64,000 bases of DNA from JAFGLZ01 sp964390905 (GCA_964390905.1 CAYMLO010000017.1:18895-82894), one strand, 5' to 3'. Positions 45,902-55,588 are shown, counted from the stretch's first letter. Made by a program: numbers and translations. The notes: generated by a model not told the origin, from the letters alone.

Positions 45902-46109
45902 GGGAGAATCGAAGCCGACCCATCCTGATGTCCCAATGAGACCGGAACTACGGGCGGGCCTCGTCGCGCAAACGGACAGAAAACCCAGGACGGCGGGAGG
46001 CACTCCGGCACATCCCCGAAGGCCAGACGACCCCCTTGGCGCTATCACGAGAGGGCGGTACCTTGGCCCTGCCCTTGTGAAGTGAGGCGTTGTGAGGGAG
46101 TGACATCCA

Positions 46110-46976
46110 ATGGAATACCTAGCACCAACCGCGCTGAAGGAGGCGCTGGCGATCCTGCGGAGGCCACGCGGCGGGCCCTGTGTGGTCGCCGGTGGGACGG
46201 ACGTGCTGCCGCGCGTCGCCACCGGGAAGAGGCGGAGGCCCAAGCAGCTCGTCTCTATCGGCCGCCTGCCTGGCCTGGACAAGATCAGCTTGGCGGCCAA
46301 GGGCGTCTTGCGGATCGGGGCCCGGGTAACGCTGGCCGAGGTGGCGGCGTCGAGGCAGGTCGCCCGTCGGCTCCAGGGGCTCATCGAGGCGGCGTCATCC
46401 ATCGGCTCGGAGCAGATCCGCAACAAGGCGACGCTGGTGGGCAACATCTGTTCGGCCTCGTCAGCGGCCGACGCCATCCCCCCGCTGCTCTGCGCGGACG
46501 CCGTGGTCGAGGTGGCCGGCAGCAAGGGCCGACGGCGCGTACCGATCGAGGAACTGATGGCCGGGCCGCGCAAGTTGTCGCTCAAGGCCGGTGAACTCGT
46601 GCTGGCGGTTCGAATCCCCAAGCCCAAGGGCAGAATCGGCAGCGTCTATCGCCGACACGGCCCGCGACGAGCAATGGACTGTGCGACGGTGATCGCGGCG
46701 GCGCAGGTGACGGCCAGGAAGGGCCAGATCGTCGAGGCGCGGTTGGCGGTAGGAGCGGTTCACGCGGTGCCCGTTCGATGTCCGACGGGCGAGGCGGTCC
46801 TGGCAGGCCGTGCCCCAGACGATGACGCGCTGGCCGAGGCGGCCGAGGCGGTGGCCGCCGAGGTCCAACCCATTTCCGACATCCGTGCCTCGGCCGAACA
46901 CCGGCGGACCATTGTTCGGCGGATCGTGCCGGAAGTCGTTTTGGAGGCCTTCACCCGCGCGGGAGGGACGCGCTGA
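46110..46976 (+). CDS. FAD-binding subunit of a xanthine-dehydrogenase-family enzyme
   Basis: A 288-residue protein of the CoxM/XdhB FAD family: residues 25-35 (VVAGGTDVLPR) and 108-120 (NKATLVGNICSASSAAD) correspond to the two FAD-binding motifs. It passes electrons from the Fe-S clusters of the next subunit to an acceptor. Its TGA overlaps the next ATG by one base. GGGAG lies upstream of the start. Confidence 0.92.
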   Translation: MEYLAPTALKEALAILRRPRGGPCVVAGGTDVLPRVATGKRRRPKQLVSIGRLPGLDKISLAAKGVLRIGARVTLAEVAASRQVARRLQGLIEAASSIGSEQIRNKATLVGNICSASSAADAIPPLLCADAVVEVAGSKGRRRVPIEELMAGPRKLSLKAGELVLAVRIPKPKGRIGSVYRRHGPRRAMDCATVIAAAQVTARKGQIVEARLAVGAVHAVPVRCPTGEAVLAGRAPDDDALAEAAEAVAAEVQPISDIRASAEHRRTIVRRIVPEVVLEAFTRAGGTR

Positions 46977-49702
46977 TGAGCAAGCAGATGTTGTCATTCA
47001 CCGTCAACGGCGTGGCGCGCGAGGTGGCCGTCGAACCCGACGCGCGCCTGTTGGACGTCCTGCGGGATTCGCTGGGTCTGATGGGCACCAAGCACGGGTG
47101 TGGCGAAGGCGAGTGCGGGGCGTGCACGGTGCTGCTCGACGGTCGGCCGGTCACGTCGTGCATCACGTTGGCCATGGACGCCGAGGGGCGGAAGGTCACG
47201 ACAATCGAGGGATTGGCCAGCGAGGACGGTACGCTGCACCCGATTCAGGAAGCCTTCGTCCGGGGCCAGGCGGTCCAATGCGGGTTCTGCACGCCGGGGA
47301 TGATCCTGAGCGCCAAGGCGCTGCTCGATCGGAGCCCTGATCCGACCGACGCGGAGATCCGCCACGCCCTGTCGGGCAACCTGTGCCGGTGCACTGGGTA
47401 CACGGGCATCGTGGCTGCCATCAAGGAAGCGGCCGCCGTGATGCGGGGCGACAAGGCGTTCGGGCCGCTGCCCGACTACGGCAGCGAGGTGGTGGGCCAG
47501 CCGGTCGAACGGATTGGCGCGCGCGAGCGTGTCCAGGGCAAAGCCGTCTTCACAGCCGACCTGCAACGCCCGGGGATGCTTCACGCAGCCATCCTCCGGA
47601 GCCCGCTGCCGCGGGCGCGGATCAAAGCGATCGATACCGCGAAGGCGAAGAAACTCAAGGGCGTGCACGCGGTGCTGGCGGGAACCGACCTGCCCGACAA
47701 GCGCTGGGGGCTGCTGTTGAGCGACGAGGTGCTGCTGGCCCGCGATCAGGTTCGTTACGTGGGCGAACGGGTCGCCGTCGTGGCGGCCGAGACGCCCGAT
47801 GTCGCCCGACGGGCCGTCTCGCTGATCAAGGTCGACTACGAACCGCTGCCGGCGGTGCTGGACATGGAAGAGGCGCTCGAGCCTGGCGCCCCCCAGGTCC
47901 ATGATCGACCGGAGGAGTACGGACTCGGCTACTTCAATGCGCCCTTGGATCCCCCCAAAGGCAACAGCACGACCAGCATGCTGATCACCGCGGGCGACGT
48001 GGAGGCGGGATTCGCCGAAGCCGACGTGGTGGTCGAAGAGGAATACCGCACCATGCCGCAGCACCAGGGCCACATCGAGACGCACGTCGCGCTCGCGCAG
48101 CCCGAGCCAGGCGGTCGCGTGACGGTGTACGCCTCGACGCAGGTGCCGTTCACGATACGGCACGCGGTGGCCACGTATCTCGACATCCCGATGAGCAAGG
48201 TCCGGGCCGTTGCGATGGAAACGGGCGGCGGCTTCGGGAACAAGGTGCCGATCTTCGTCGAGCCGGTCGCGGCGGCGTTGGCGTTGGCGTGCGGCCGATC
48301 AGTGCGTCTGCAGTATTCGCGCCAGGACGAGCTGGTCGATTCGCGTCCTAGAGCGGCCACCATCGCGCGCGTCAAGACGGGGGCGAAGCGAGACGGCACG
48401 TTGGTCGCCAGAAGGCTGATGTTCCTGGTGGACAACGGCGCCTACTGCGACTGCGGTCCGCTGACGGCCGGCGCAACGGTCGAGGCGGGGCGCGGGCCCT
48501 ACCGCATTCCCAACGTCCGCCTCGAGTCGCACTCGGTCTACACCAACAAGTTCAACACCGGTCCGTTTCGTGCCCCGGGGTTCCCGCAGGTCACGTTCGC
48601 GCTCGAGTCGCAGATGGACGCGTTGGCCGCCAAGCTCCGGATGGATCCGATCGAACTGCGCCGCAAGAACGCCCTGCGCACGGGGGACACGACGTTCGTG
48701 GGCACGACCATCCGGCATGACGTCTTCTACCGATGTCTGGAGGCCGTCGTCGAGAAGATGGCGGGCGATCCCGCCACCGAACACGAAGGCTGGGGCGTGG
48801 GCTGCGGCGAATGGCGAACGGGCGGGTTCCCCTGTGGCGCCGTCTTCAAGGTGAACGAGGATGGCACGGTCGCGCTGACGATCGGTTCGAACGACCTGAC
48901 GGGCTCGGCGACCAGCATCGCGCAGGTGGCGGCGCAGGAACTGGGGATCGGCCTGGAAGGACTGTCGCTGGTGCTGGGCGACACAGACGCTGCGCCGCTC
49001 GCCGCGCCGAGCGCGGGCAGCATGGTCACGTTCAACATGACCAACGTCGTCCGAAAAGGCGCCCGCGAACTGGTCGAGAAGCTCAAGGGGCTGGCGTCCG
49101 AGGAACTGGATCAGCCGGTCGAGGCGCTGGAGGTCGCCGACGGTCGTGTCTTCGTCCGCGACGATCCCGAGACGGGCATCGGTTTCTCCGAGCTGTGCGC
49201 CGCGCAACCGATCGGTGTATCCGTCTCGCATGGCCGGATCCCCAGCACGCACGCGTTCTGCGTCAATGGCGTGAAGGTGCGGGTGGATCCGGTGACGGGT
49301 GAGGTGACGGTGCTGCGTGCGACCTCGGCCATCGACTGCGGCAGGGCCATCAACCCCGCGTCGGTGCACGGCCAGGCCAGCGGCGGGTTCGTGCAGGCGG
49401 TGGGCATGGCGTTGTATGAGGAGATCGTCCAGGACGCGGACGACGGCCACGTGATGACACAGGGGCTCACCGAGTACCGCATGCCGACGGCCAAAGACGT
49501 CCCGAGCGTCGAGACGATCATCATCGAAGGCGACCCTTCGGCCAGTGAGGGACACGGGGCCAAGGGCATTGGGGAACCCGTTCACGTACCGGGCGTCGCC
49601 GCCATCGCAAACGCCATCGCCGCCGCAACGGGCACGCGCCTCTACGCGACGCCGATGACGCCGGAGCGGATCCTCCGCGCTCGGGGGCTCGACCAGCGTT
49701 GA
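46976..49702 (+). CDS. Molybdenum hydroxylase with fused [2Fe-2S] and molybdopterin domains
   Basis: A 908-residue fusion. Residues 1-155 are the two-cluster small subunit (GCGEGECGACTVLLDG and CGFCTPGM ... CRCTGY); from about 170 onward is the large molybdopterin-binding subunit (RVQGKAVFTADL, GGGFGNKVPIF, FRAPGFPQVTFALE, and GAKGIGEP with the catalytic Glu). The family oxidises purines, aldehydes, CO or N-heterocycles; the substrate is not predictable. Such fusions also occur in selenium-dependent molybdenum hydroxylases, which have no Sec codon; whether this one carries selenium is unknown. Confidence 0.92.
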   Translation: MSKQMLSFTVNGVAREVAVEPDARLLDVLRDSLGLMGTKHGCGEGECGACTVLLDGRPVTSCITLAMDAEGRKVTTIEGLASEDGTLHPIQEAFVRGQAVQCGFCTPGMILSAKALLDRSPDPTDAEIRHALSGNLCRCTGYTGIVAAIKEAAAVMRGDKAFGPLPDYGSEVVGQPVERIGARERVQGKAVFTADLQRPGMLHAAILRSPLPRARIKAIDTAKAKKLKGVHAVLAGTDLPDKRWGLLLSDEVLLARDQVRYVGERVAVVAAETPDVARRAVSLIKVDYEPLPAVLDMEEALEPGAPQVHDRPEEYGLGYFNAPLDPPKGNSTTSMLITAGDVEAGFAEADVVVEEEYRTMPQHQGHIETHVALAQPEPGGRVTVYASTQVPFTIRHAVATYLDIPMSKVRAVAMETGGGFGNKVPIFVEPVAAALALACGRSVRLQYSRQDELVDSRPRAATIARVKTGAKRDGTLVARRLMFLVDNGAYCDCGPLTAGATVEAGRGPYRIPNVRLESHSVYTNKFNTGPFRAPGFPQVTFALESQMDALAAKLRMDPIELRRKNALRTGDTTFVGTTIRHDVFYRCLEAVVEKMAGDPATEHEGWGVGCGEWRTGGFPCGAVFKVNEDGTVALTIGSNDLTGSATSIAQVAAQELGIGLEGLSLVLGDTDAAPLAAPSAGSMVTFNMTNVVRKGARELVEKLKGLASEELDQPVEALEVADGRVFVRDDPETGIGFSELCAAQPIGVSVSHGRIPSTHAFCVNGVKVRVDPVTGEVTVLRATSAIDCGRAINPASVHGQASGGFVQAVGMALYEEIVQDADDGHVMTQGLTEYRMPTAKDVPSVETIIIEGDPSASEGHGAKGIGEPVHVPGVAAIANAIAAATGTRLYATPMTPERILRARGLDQR

Positions 49703-49720
49703 CCGAAAGGTGGCGTCGCC

Positions 49721-50356
49721 ATGCCTGGAACCGATGGGGATACGGGTGAAACCACGCCCGAAGGTGAGCCCGGCCGGAACGCCGGGGTCCTGCTGGCCGC
49801 CGGCATGTCCCGACGGGTCGGGCAGCTCAAGCAGCTGCTGGACTGGTCGGGGCGGAGCATCCTCTGCCACGTCGCCGGAGTGCTCTTGGACGCCGGCCTG
49901 CACCCCGTGATCGTCGTCCTGGGCCATCAGCGGGATCGACTGGCCGTCGAGTTGAGGGGGATGGACGTTCACATCGTCGAGAACCCCGACTACGAAGCGG
50001 GCATGTTCGGCTCGGTCCGGTGCGGCTTGGCCGCCCTGCCAAGGGACGCAACCAGATGCGTCGTCGCACTGGTGGACGTACCCGGCGTTGATGCCGACGT
50101 CGTTCGCCAGTTGGTCGGGACCCACGAAGACCGGGGCGCCGCGGTCGTGGTTCCGCGTCACGCCGGCCAAACCGGCCACCCGGTCGTGCTGGATCGTCGC
50201 GTCATCGACGCGGCACTCGCAGCCGATCCGACCGTCACGCTGAGGGACGTACTAACCGGGTTCGCAGATCGTACTGTCTACGTGGACGTCGAGACCGACA
50301 GCGTCGTGCGCGACATCGATACCCTCCGCGACTACGAACAGCAGCGTCCGCGATGA
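49721..50356 (+). CDS. MocA-like molybdopterin cytidylyltransferase (NTP transferase)
   Basis: A 211-residue nucleotidyltransferase. The motif LLAAGMSRRVGQLKQLL (25-41) is the LAAGxSxRxGxxK nucleotide-binding signature. MocA makes molybdopterin cytosine dinucleotide for xanthine-dehydrogenase-family enzymes, which fits its place 18 bases after the large subunit. Formate dehydrogenase would instead need MobA (guanine form), not seen in the window. Confidence 0.85.
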   Translation: MPGTDGDTGETTPEGEPGRNAGVLLAAGMSRRVGQLKQLLDWSGRSILCHVAGVLLDAGLHPVIVVLGHQRDRLAVELRGMDVHIVENPDYEAGMFGSVRCGLAALPRDATRCVVALVDVPGVDADVVRQLVGTHEDRGAAVVVPRHAGQTGHPVVLDRRVIDAALAADPTVTLRDVLTGFADRTVYVDVETDSVVRDIDTLRDYEQQRPR

Positions 50357-50440
50357 GAGGCGCAGGACGTTGCAGGGCGCGTGCAGCGCATCTCGTATGC
50401 GATCGATTCCGGCTCCGAATGAACGTCGCGAGGCAAACGT

Positions 50441-51799
50441 CTAGGGTTCCGGCTCGAGGATCAGCTGGTGACGCATGCCCTCCACCCCACGCGTCTCCAG
50501 CGTCACGCGATCCGGGTCCGTCTCGATCCGCGTCAGCGCGTATCCTGCACCCCAGGGAGCATCGGGGCCCAGAGGCATGATCCCGTGAGTCCACTTGCCA
50601 CGTTTGTAGTTCACGTTGCCGCGCGATAGCAGGTTCGTGTGGGGCACCAGAACCTCCGGCAGGCCGGCGTTGGTGCCGTCGTCAATCGCGCCGCCGGTGT
50701 GGTAGTCGCCCGAGAACCAGATGACATTCTTGATGTTGTTGTCGGCAATGAAGTCCAGGATCTCCTGCTTCTCGGTCTGGTAATGGTAAAACGTGCCCGA
50801 GCGTCGCGGCGTCGTGTTGAACATGACGCCGCAGAAGACGAACTTCCACGTCGCCTGGGAGTTGAGCAGGCACGACTTGAACCACTCCTTCTGCCCAATG
50901 GGAATGTTATCCCCATCGAGCATGGACTTGTTCTCGTCGTCGGGGTCATCCTGACGGTCGCGCTGGGCTCGGGCGTCCAGCAGGATGAAGTCACAGTGAG
51001 CGTACTGAAACGTGTTCCACGCTCCGTCCAACCAGTTCGGCCGCTGTGGGCACGGGTAGTACTCGTAGTAGGCGATCATCAGGTTCAGCAGGTAGGGCGA
51101 ACGCGTGGGGCCCCCGTCGTAGGTCTCCTTCCATTGCCAGCCGAAGTCATGGTCGTCGTAGATGTAGTAGAACGGGAACTGCTTGATGTACGTGGCGAAG
51201 TCCAGCCCGGCAACGGTCGACTCCGATCGTAGATCCTTGTACATGTCCCGGAAGAGCTGGACCGTCCGCGGCGGGGACCAATGATCGAACCGGTGGTCGA
51301 AATCGCCGATCTGCACCACGAAGGCCGGCTCATGCTGCGCGACGTATTCGAAGACCGGGGCCCCCTGAAAGGGGAACTTGGGGATCGTGGTCTGATCAGC
51401 CAAAACGGCGAACTCGAAACTGCGCGGGGACTGGAACGGCGGCGCCGTCTTGAACGTCGGATAGGGGGGCGCGTACCATCGCACCGAGTCCACCAGCACG
51501 TTGAAGTAGTAGGTCGTCTCTGGCTCCAGCCAGTGAAGCTGGAGGATCCGAGTGAAGTCGCGCGCCGCACGGGTCGGGCGCGCCACCGAGAAGGACGAGT
51601 CTGACAGGTCCGGGTTTGTGCTGTACTCGATCCCCACGGTTGCCGCGGTGTCCGTGCGGACCCAGATCTTGATCATGTCCGGGCGCACGTCCCCCAACAG
51701 GTAACCGTGCGTCAGTTCCGCAGCCGACCCGACTCGGGTCGAGGATGCAATCACGACCAGCGCCATGGCCACTCCGGTACCTAGGATTCTCGCTCGCAT
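50441..51799 (-). CDS. PhoD-like secreted alkaline phosphatase/metallophosphatase, copy 1
   Basis: A 452-residue protein with signal peptide (MRARILGTGVAMALVVIASSTRVGSAAE). An N-terminal PhoD_N-like beta domain (ELTHGYLLGDVRPDMIKIWVRTDT) is followed by the metallophosphatase core: VVQIGDFDHRFDHWSPP, YIYDDHDFGWQW and VIWFSGDYHTGGAIDDG. PhoD enzymes hydrolyse phosphodiesters and monoesters using calcium and iron. The ATG at 51799 has AAGGAG upstream. It is a close paralogue of the gene 545 bases upstream on the same strand. Confidence 0.85.
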   Translation of the reverse strand: MRARILGTGVAMALVVIASSTRVGSAAELTHGYLLGDVRPDMIKIWVRTDTAATVGIEYSTNPDLSDSSFSVARPTRAARDFTRILQLHWLEPETTYYFNVLVDSVRWYAPPYPTFKTAPPFQSPRSFEFAVLADQTTIPKFPFQGAPVFEYVAQHEPAFVVQIGDFDHRFDHWSPPRTVQLFRDMYKDLRSESTVAGLDFATYIKQFPFYYIYDDHDFGWQWKETYDGGPTRSPYLLNLMIAYYEYYPCPQRPNWLDGAWNTFQYAHCDFILLDARAQRDRQDDPDDENKSMLDGDNIPIGQKEWFKSCLLNSQATWKFVFCGVMFNTTPRRSGTFYHYQTEKQEILDFIADNNIKNVIWFSGDYHTGGAIDDGTNAGLPEVLVPHTNLLSRGNVNYKRGKWTHGIMPLGPDAPWGAGYALTRIETDPDRVTLETRGVEGMRHQLILEPEP

Positions 51800-52344
51800 T
51801 TTCCTGCTCCTTACGATGACGACTCGGATCTGTGCTGCAATGTCCTGCTTCGCCACAGGGATCCAGATCGGCGCAAGCCAATCACACACCCCGAGCGAGC
51901 CCACAGACACGAACGGGACCTCAGCCCGCCGCCCGTCGCTTCCCAGCCCCGCCGGTTCAGTACCGTCCTGTCAAACCGCACTCTATATGGGGCTTCTCAG
52001 TTCGATTCGTATATCACGGCTTCGGAAGACATCCAGAGCTTCAGCGAATTGCACCGGCCCGCCGACCCGGCAAGCCGCCGCGCCAAACGACTCCGTAGCA
52101 GGAAGAGCCCGGTTGGTCAAGAGGATGACAAGGAGGATTCTGCAAGAGAACGAATGGAGCTTGGATGGACGGAAGTCACTCCCTGGCACTTGGTGCAGGT
52201 GGACCCGCCATGTTTCGAAGAGGGCCAGGGACGGCGGGGACGTTCCAGCAAGCGGCTCCAAGCCTGAAAGACGCCGAAGGACGTGCGCAGTCCATCCTGC
52301 ATCGGAGCGACATCGGCTCCAAACTGACGTCGAAGGAGGGCTGT
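51800..52344 (-). other. Intergenic stretch between the two phoD paralogues
   Basis: 545 bases between two same-strand genes. No frame shows a recognisable protein, and no strong hairpin or promoter was identified. It probably contains the promoter of the downstream copy. Confidence 0.4.
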
Positions 52345-53712
52345 CTAGGGTTCAGGCTCGAGCACCAGTTGGAGGCGCATGCCCTCCACGCCGCGGGTCT
52401 CGAGCGTCACGCGATCGGGGTCTGTTTCGATACGGGCCAGGGCATACCCGGCATGGTATGGAGGATCAGGCCCCTGGGGCACCACCCCGTGGCTCCAATC
52501 ACCAGGGAAGGCTGTCTGAGTGCCATGCGAGAGGAGGTTCGTATGGGGAACCAGGACCTCCGGCAGACCGGCGTTGGTTCCGTCGTCAATCGCGCCGCCG
52601 CTGTGGGCATCGCCCGAGAACCAGATAACGTTCTTGATGTTGTTGTCGGCGATGAAGTCCAGGATTTCCTGCTTCTCGGTCTGGTACTGATAGAAGGAGC
52701 CTCTGCGTTTGACCGTGTCGTTGAGCAGAACGCCGCAGAAGATGAATTTCCACGTCGCCTGTGAGTAGAGCAGGCGCCTCTTGAACCACGTCTTCTGGCT
52801 GTTGGGGATGTTGTCCCCATCGAGCATGGACTTGTTCTCGTCGTCCGGGTCATCTTGACGGTCGCGCTGAGCTCGGGCGTCCAGCAAGATGAACTCGCAG
52901 TGAGCGTACCGAAAGCTATTCCAAGCTCCCGCCGAAAGGTTGGGCCGTTGCGGGCACGGGTAGTACTCGTAGTAGGCGATCATCAGGTTCCGCAGGTAGG
53001 GGGAACGCGTGGGACCGCCGTAGTAAGTGTCCGCCCACTGCCAGCCGAAGTCATGGTCGTCGTAGATGTAGTAGAACGGGAACTGCCTGAGGTAGGTGGC
53101 GAAGTCCAGTCCTGCGACGGTCGTCTCCGATCGTAGGTCCTTGTACATCTCTCGGAACAGCTCGACCGTCCGCGGCGGAGACCAGTGATCGAACCGGTGG
53201 TCGAAGTCGCCGATCTGCACCACGAAGGCCGGGCTGTGCTGCGCGACGTATTCGAAGACAGGACACGCTTGGTCGGGGAACCTGGGGATGCTGGCCTGAT
53301 CGGCCAGAACGGCAAACTCGAAATCGCGCGGCATGTCATACCTCGGACCCGTCGTGAACGAGGGATAGGGCGAGGCGTACCATCCCACCGAATCGACCAA
53401 CACGTTGAAGTAGTAGGTCGTCTCCGGCTCCAGGCCGCTAAGCGTGAAGATCTGTGCGAAATCGCGCGGTGACCGCGTGTTCCGCTTGGCCGACAAGGAC
53501 GAATCTGACAGGTCCGGGTTTGTGCCGTACTCGATCCTGACGCTTGCTGCCGTATCCGTGCGAATCCAGATCTTGATCCCGTACGGGCGCACATCCCCCA
53601 GCATGTAGCCGTGCGTCAGCTCCGCCGCCAGGCCCCCTCGGCCCGACAACGCAATGAGAAAAAACGCCACGGCCATTCCGGCCGCTGCGTTTCTTTGGTT
53701 TTTTCTTCGCAT
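52345..53712 (-). CDS. PhoD-like secreted phosphatase, copy 2
   Basis: A 455-residue paralogue of the 50.4 kb gene: signal peptide (RNAAAGMAVAFFLIALSGRGGLAAE), the same N-terminal domain (ELTHGYMLGDVRPYGIKIWIRTDT), and VVQIGDFDHRFDHWSPP, YIYDDHDFGWQW, VIWFSGDAHSGGAIDDG. The His-Thr/Ala-His change in the last motif (GDYHTGG to GDAHSGG) is the clearest active-site difference. The ATG at 53712 has GGGGGA upstream. Duplicate genes kept in tandem suggest different substrates or dosage; both are inferred. Confidence 0.85.
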   Translation of the reverse strand: MRRKNQRNAAAGMAVAFFLIALSGRGGLAAELTHGYMLGDVRPYGIKIWIRTDTAASVRIEYGTNPDLSDSSLSAKRNTRSPRDFAQIFTLSGLEPETTYYFNVLVDSVGWYASPYPSFTTGPRYDMPRDFEFAVLADQASIPRFPDQACPVFEYVAQHSPAFVVQIGDFDHRFDHWSPPRTVELFREMYKDLRSETTVAGLDFATYLRQFPFYYIYDDHDFGWQWADTYYGGPTRSPYLRNLMIAYYEYYPCPQRPNLSAGAWNSFRYAHCEFILLDARAQRDRQDDPDDENKSMLDGDNIPNSQKTWFKRRLLYSQATWKFIFCGVLLNDTVKRRGSFYQYQTEKQEILDFIADNNIKNVIWFSGDAHSGGAIDDGTNAGLPEVLVPHTNLLSHGTQTAFPGDWSHGVVPQGPDPPYHAGYALARIETDPDRVTLETRGVEGMRLQLVLEPEP

Positions 53713-53997
53713 CGCGCCATTCCCCCAGTGTGTAGATGTCGCTCTTCGTTTCCCAGTCTCTAACGTTTGACAGCATCCAGGCTTGCTGACCATCCCAACC
53801 GGGGGCCAGACATTGACGGGGATACATCGAGAAGGTTGTTGGACCTCTTCCCCACGACACCCCCCCATGACCTCTCACCCATTCATATCATAGTGATTCC
53901 CAAGGACTTGGTCAACACGTCGGCCCGCCGGCTGCGGCGCCAGGCGCCGCCCAGAGAACAGTGGACGGCTTTGGGCTCGAAGGTCCGTTCATTGTCC
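53713..53997 (+). other. Intergenic stretch upstream of the B12-regulated promoter
   Basis: No gene is seen. A perfect dyad, GCGGCGCC-A-GGCGCCGC (53934-53950), lies 48 bases before the riboswitch promoter; it may be a bidirectional terminator-like structure or a regulator site. Confidence 0.4.
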
Positions 53998-54026
53998 TTG
54001 ACAGCGCCAAGCCGCGGGGGTAAGAT
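53998..54026 (+). promoter_or_regulatory. Sigma-70-like promoter of the B12 riboswitch unit
   Basis: TTGACA (53998-54003), 17 bases, TAAGAT (54021-54026), about 30 bases before the riboswitch begins. This is the best-matching promoter in the window. Confidence 0.7.
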
Positions 54027-54052
54027 GCTCTCCGTCGTGCAATTGAATACAT

Positions 54053-54225
54053 GCAGATGTCGGTGGTCGCCATCGGGCGACCGGCAAGAGGGAAGACGGT
54101 GAGAATCCGTCGCGGCCCCGCCGCTGTAATCGGGGACGAACGCCGGACTGAGCCACTGCCCATCGGGGCGGGAAGGCCCGGTTAGTAGGACGATCCGAGA
54201 GCCAGAAGACCTGCCGATGTCGTGA
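54053..54225 (+). promoter_or_regulatory. Cobalamin (B12) riboswitch
   Basis: Conserved pieces appear in order: AAGAGGGAAGACGGTGAGAATCC (54086-54108), GCGGCCCCGCCGCTGTAAT, GAGCCACTGCCC, GGGCGGGAAGGC, and the B12 box AGCCAGAAGACCTGCC (54200-54215), followed by the closing arm. It matches the adenosyl-/hydroxocobalamin aptamer. A terminator lies downstream. It should repress the plus-strand genes when B12 is plentiful. Confidence 0.95.
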
Positions 54226-54304
54226 CAGCGTTGTCGACTTCGCGGAGTGAGTCGATCTCGCTCGGCGCGCAGGTCTTGTGCCTGTCCGCTGTGTGCGATT
54301 TTCA

Positions 54305-54340
54305 AGCCTCACGTTTCCGGCGAAGCGTGGGGCTTTTTTT
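54305..54340 (+). terminator. Intrinsic terminator of the B12 riboswitch
   Basis: Arms AGCCTCACG (54305-54313) and CGTGGGGCT (54326-54334) form nine pairs with one G-U, followed by seven T residues (54334-54340). Its place after the aptamer suggests regulation by transcription termination. Confidence 0.88.
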
Positions 54341-54438
54341 CGTGGGGCGTCGAGGGGGAGCGAAGCAGCAGTGTTGTAGATTGGGGCCGGTCGAGCAGCG
54401 TCAGCCTGGCAGCCTCTCGCTGCCCGAACCGGCCGGTG

Positions 54439-54461
54439 CAGGTCGCCACGGGGGCGACCTG
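54439..54461 (+). repeat. Hairpin in the leader of the PEP-CTERM gene
   Basis: Arms CAGGTCGCC (54439-54447) and GGCGACCTG (54453-54461) pair perfectly around a five-base loop. No T-tract. It lies 59 bases before the start codon and may influence translation or mRNA stability. Confidence 0.55.
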
Positions 54462-54520
54462 ACCCTAGCTAACAGTAGTGTACCTGGAGGAAAAGAGGCT
54501 GCCAAGAGAGGGAAGGTGTG

Positions 54521-55588
54521 ATGGGAGCGTTGGGGAGAAGGGGGCGGGTCGCCATTGGTGTGGCGACGGGATTGGCAATTTGGGTAGTTCAGCCGGCCGA
54601 TGCGGCCAGCGGCAATCTGTCGCCGAAAAAGGCGTGGATGGGTGATTTCGGGTTGGGGTTTGGTCCCTCGGGATTCGACGTGTTCGGGAACGGCAAGATG
54701 GTGGCCATCAACGGCACGGACGTGAATCTCTACGACACCGACGGGGCGTTCGAAAAGAAGCTGACCGAGTTTGCGGAAGGCTGGGGGGCGTGGGTCCGCG
54801 TCGACCCGGACGAGCAGACGGCGTGGTTCGGCCACACCACGAGCGGCGGCGTGGACGATCGGATCTACTCCGTGCCACTGTCGGCCGACTTCGCCATCGC
54901 CGACGAGAAGGTCCATCAGGCGACGATGCCGGGCAACTTCGACGCGGAGTTCGCGATGATCGGCGGGCAGGATCGACTGCTGGTGGCCGGCACGAATTCG
55001 ACGGAGTGGACCGACCCGCACTGCATCTGGCTGTTGGACACGTCGGGAATGGACGATCACGACCGCCTGGTGGAGATTGGCGGGTGGTCCGCGGGGTTCG
55101 GGGTGGACGTGGACAACAACCTGATCTCCAGCAGTGTGCTGACGAACACGATGTACGCGTTCGACGAGGCCGACTGGTTGGCGGCGATCGGGGCCAGCCA
55201 CCTGACCGTCGGGGACGGTGTGGCGTTGACGGACCTGGCCGCCGGGAACAATGACATCGCCGTGGACGACGCCGGGAACGTGTTCTTCAACATCAACGGG
55301 GACACGTCCGAGTTGGCCGTCATCGAGGCGGGCAAGGACTACAGCGGCTATGGCGCCAACAAGTACGACGTGATCGCCGAAGGCGACCCGGCGTTGTGGC
55401 ATTGGTTCACCAATGTCGACGCCGAGGGTGATCTGACCGGATCTTCTCCGGGACGGGGTTACACGGCGGACTTCTATTACGCGGACGTAAGCTACGTTCC
55501 GGAGCCTGGCGCGGCGGTCCTGCTCGGACTGGGTCTGATCGGCAGGGCCTGTCGCCGAACCAGAACGCGGAAGGTGCGGAGAAGGTAG
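54521..55588 (+). CDS. B12-riboswitch-controlled PEP-CTERM propeller-like surface protein
   Basis: A 355-residue protein with signal peptide (GRVAIGVATGLAIWVVQPADA) and a C-terminal PEP-CTERM signal (VPEPGAAVLLGLGLIGRACRRTRTRK). The body has repeated blades such as GFGPSGFDVFGNGKMVAINGTDVNLYDTDG, WGAWVRVDPDEQTAWFGH, NDIAVDDAGNVFFNINGD, as in NHL/YVTN-type propellers. A similar surface propeller occurs next to B12 riboswitches in Bacteroidetes (from memory). It is first in the riboswitch transcript. The start is the ATG at 54521; the GTG directly before it is possible. Confidence 0.8.
   Translation: MGALGRRGRVAIGVATGLAIWVVQPADAASGNLSPKKAWMGDFGLGFGPSGFDVFGNGKMVAINGTDVNLYDTDGAFEKKLTEFAEGWGAWVRVDPDEQTAWFGHTTSGGVDDRIYSVPLSADFAIADEKVHQATMPGNFDAEFAMIGGQDRLLVAGTNSTEWTDPHCIWLLDTSGMDDHDRLVEIGGWSAGFGVDVDNNLISSSVLTNTMYAFDEADWLAAIGASHLTVGDGVALTDLAAGNNDIAVDDAGNVFFNINGDTSELAVIEAGKDYSGYGANKYDVIAEGDPALWHWFTNVDAEGDLTGSSPGRGYTADFYYADVSYVPEPGAAVLLGLGLIGRACRRTRTRKVRRR

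Noticed and set aside
45890..46627. A 245-codon minus-strand frame over the FAD subunit gene
   Set aside because: Serine/arginine-rich antisense of a well-supported FAD-binding protein.
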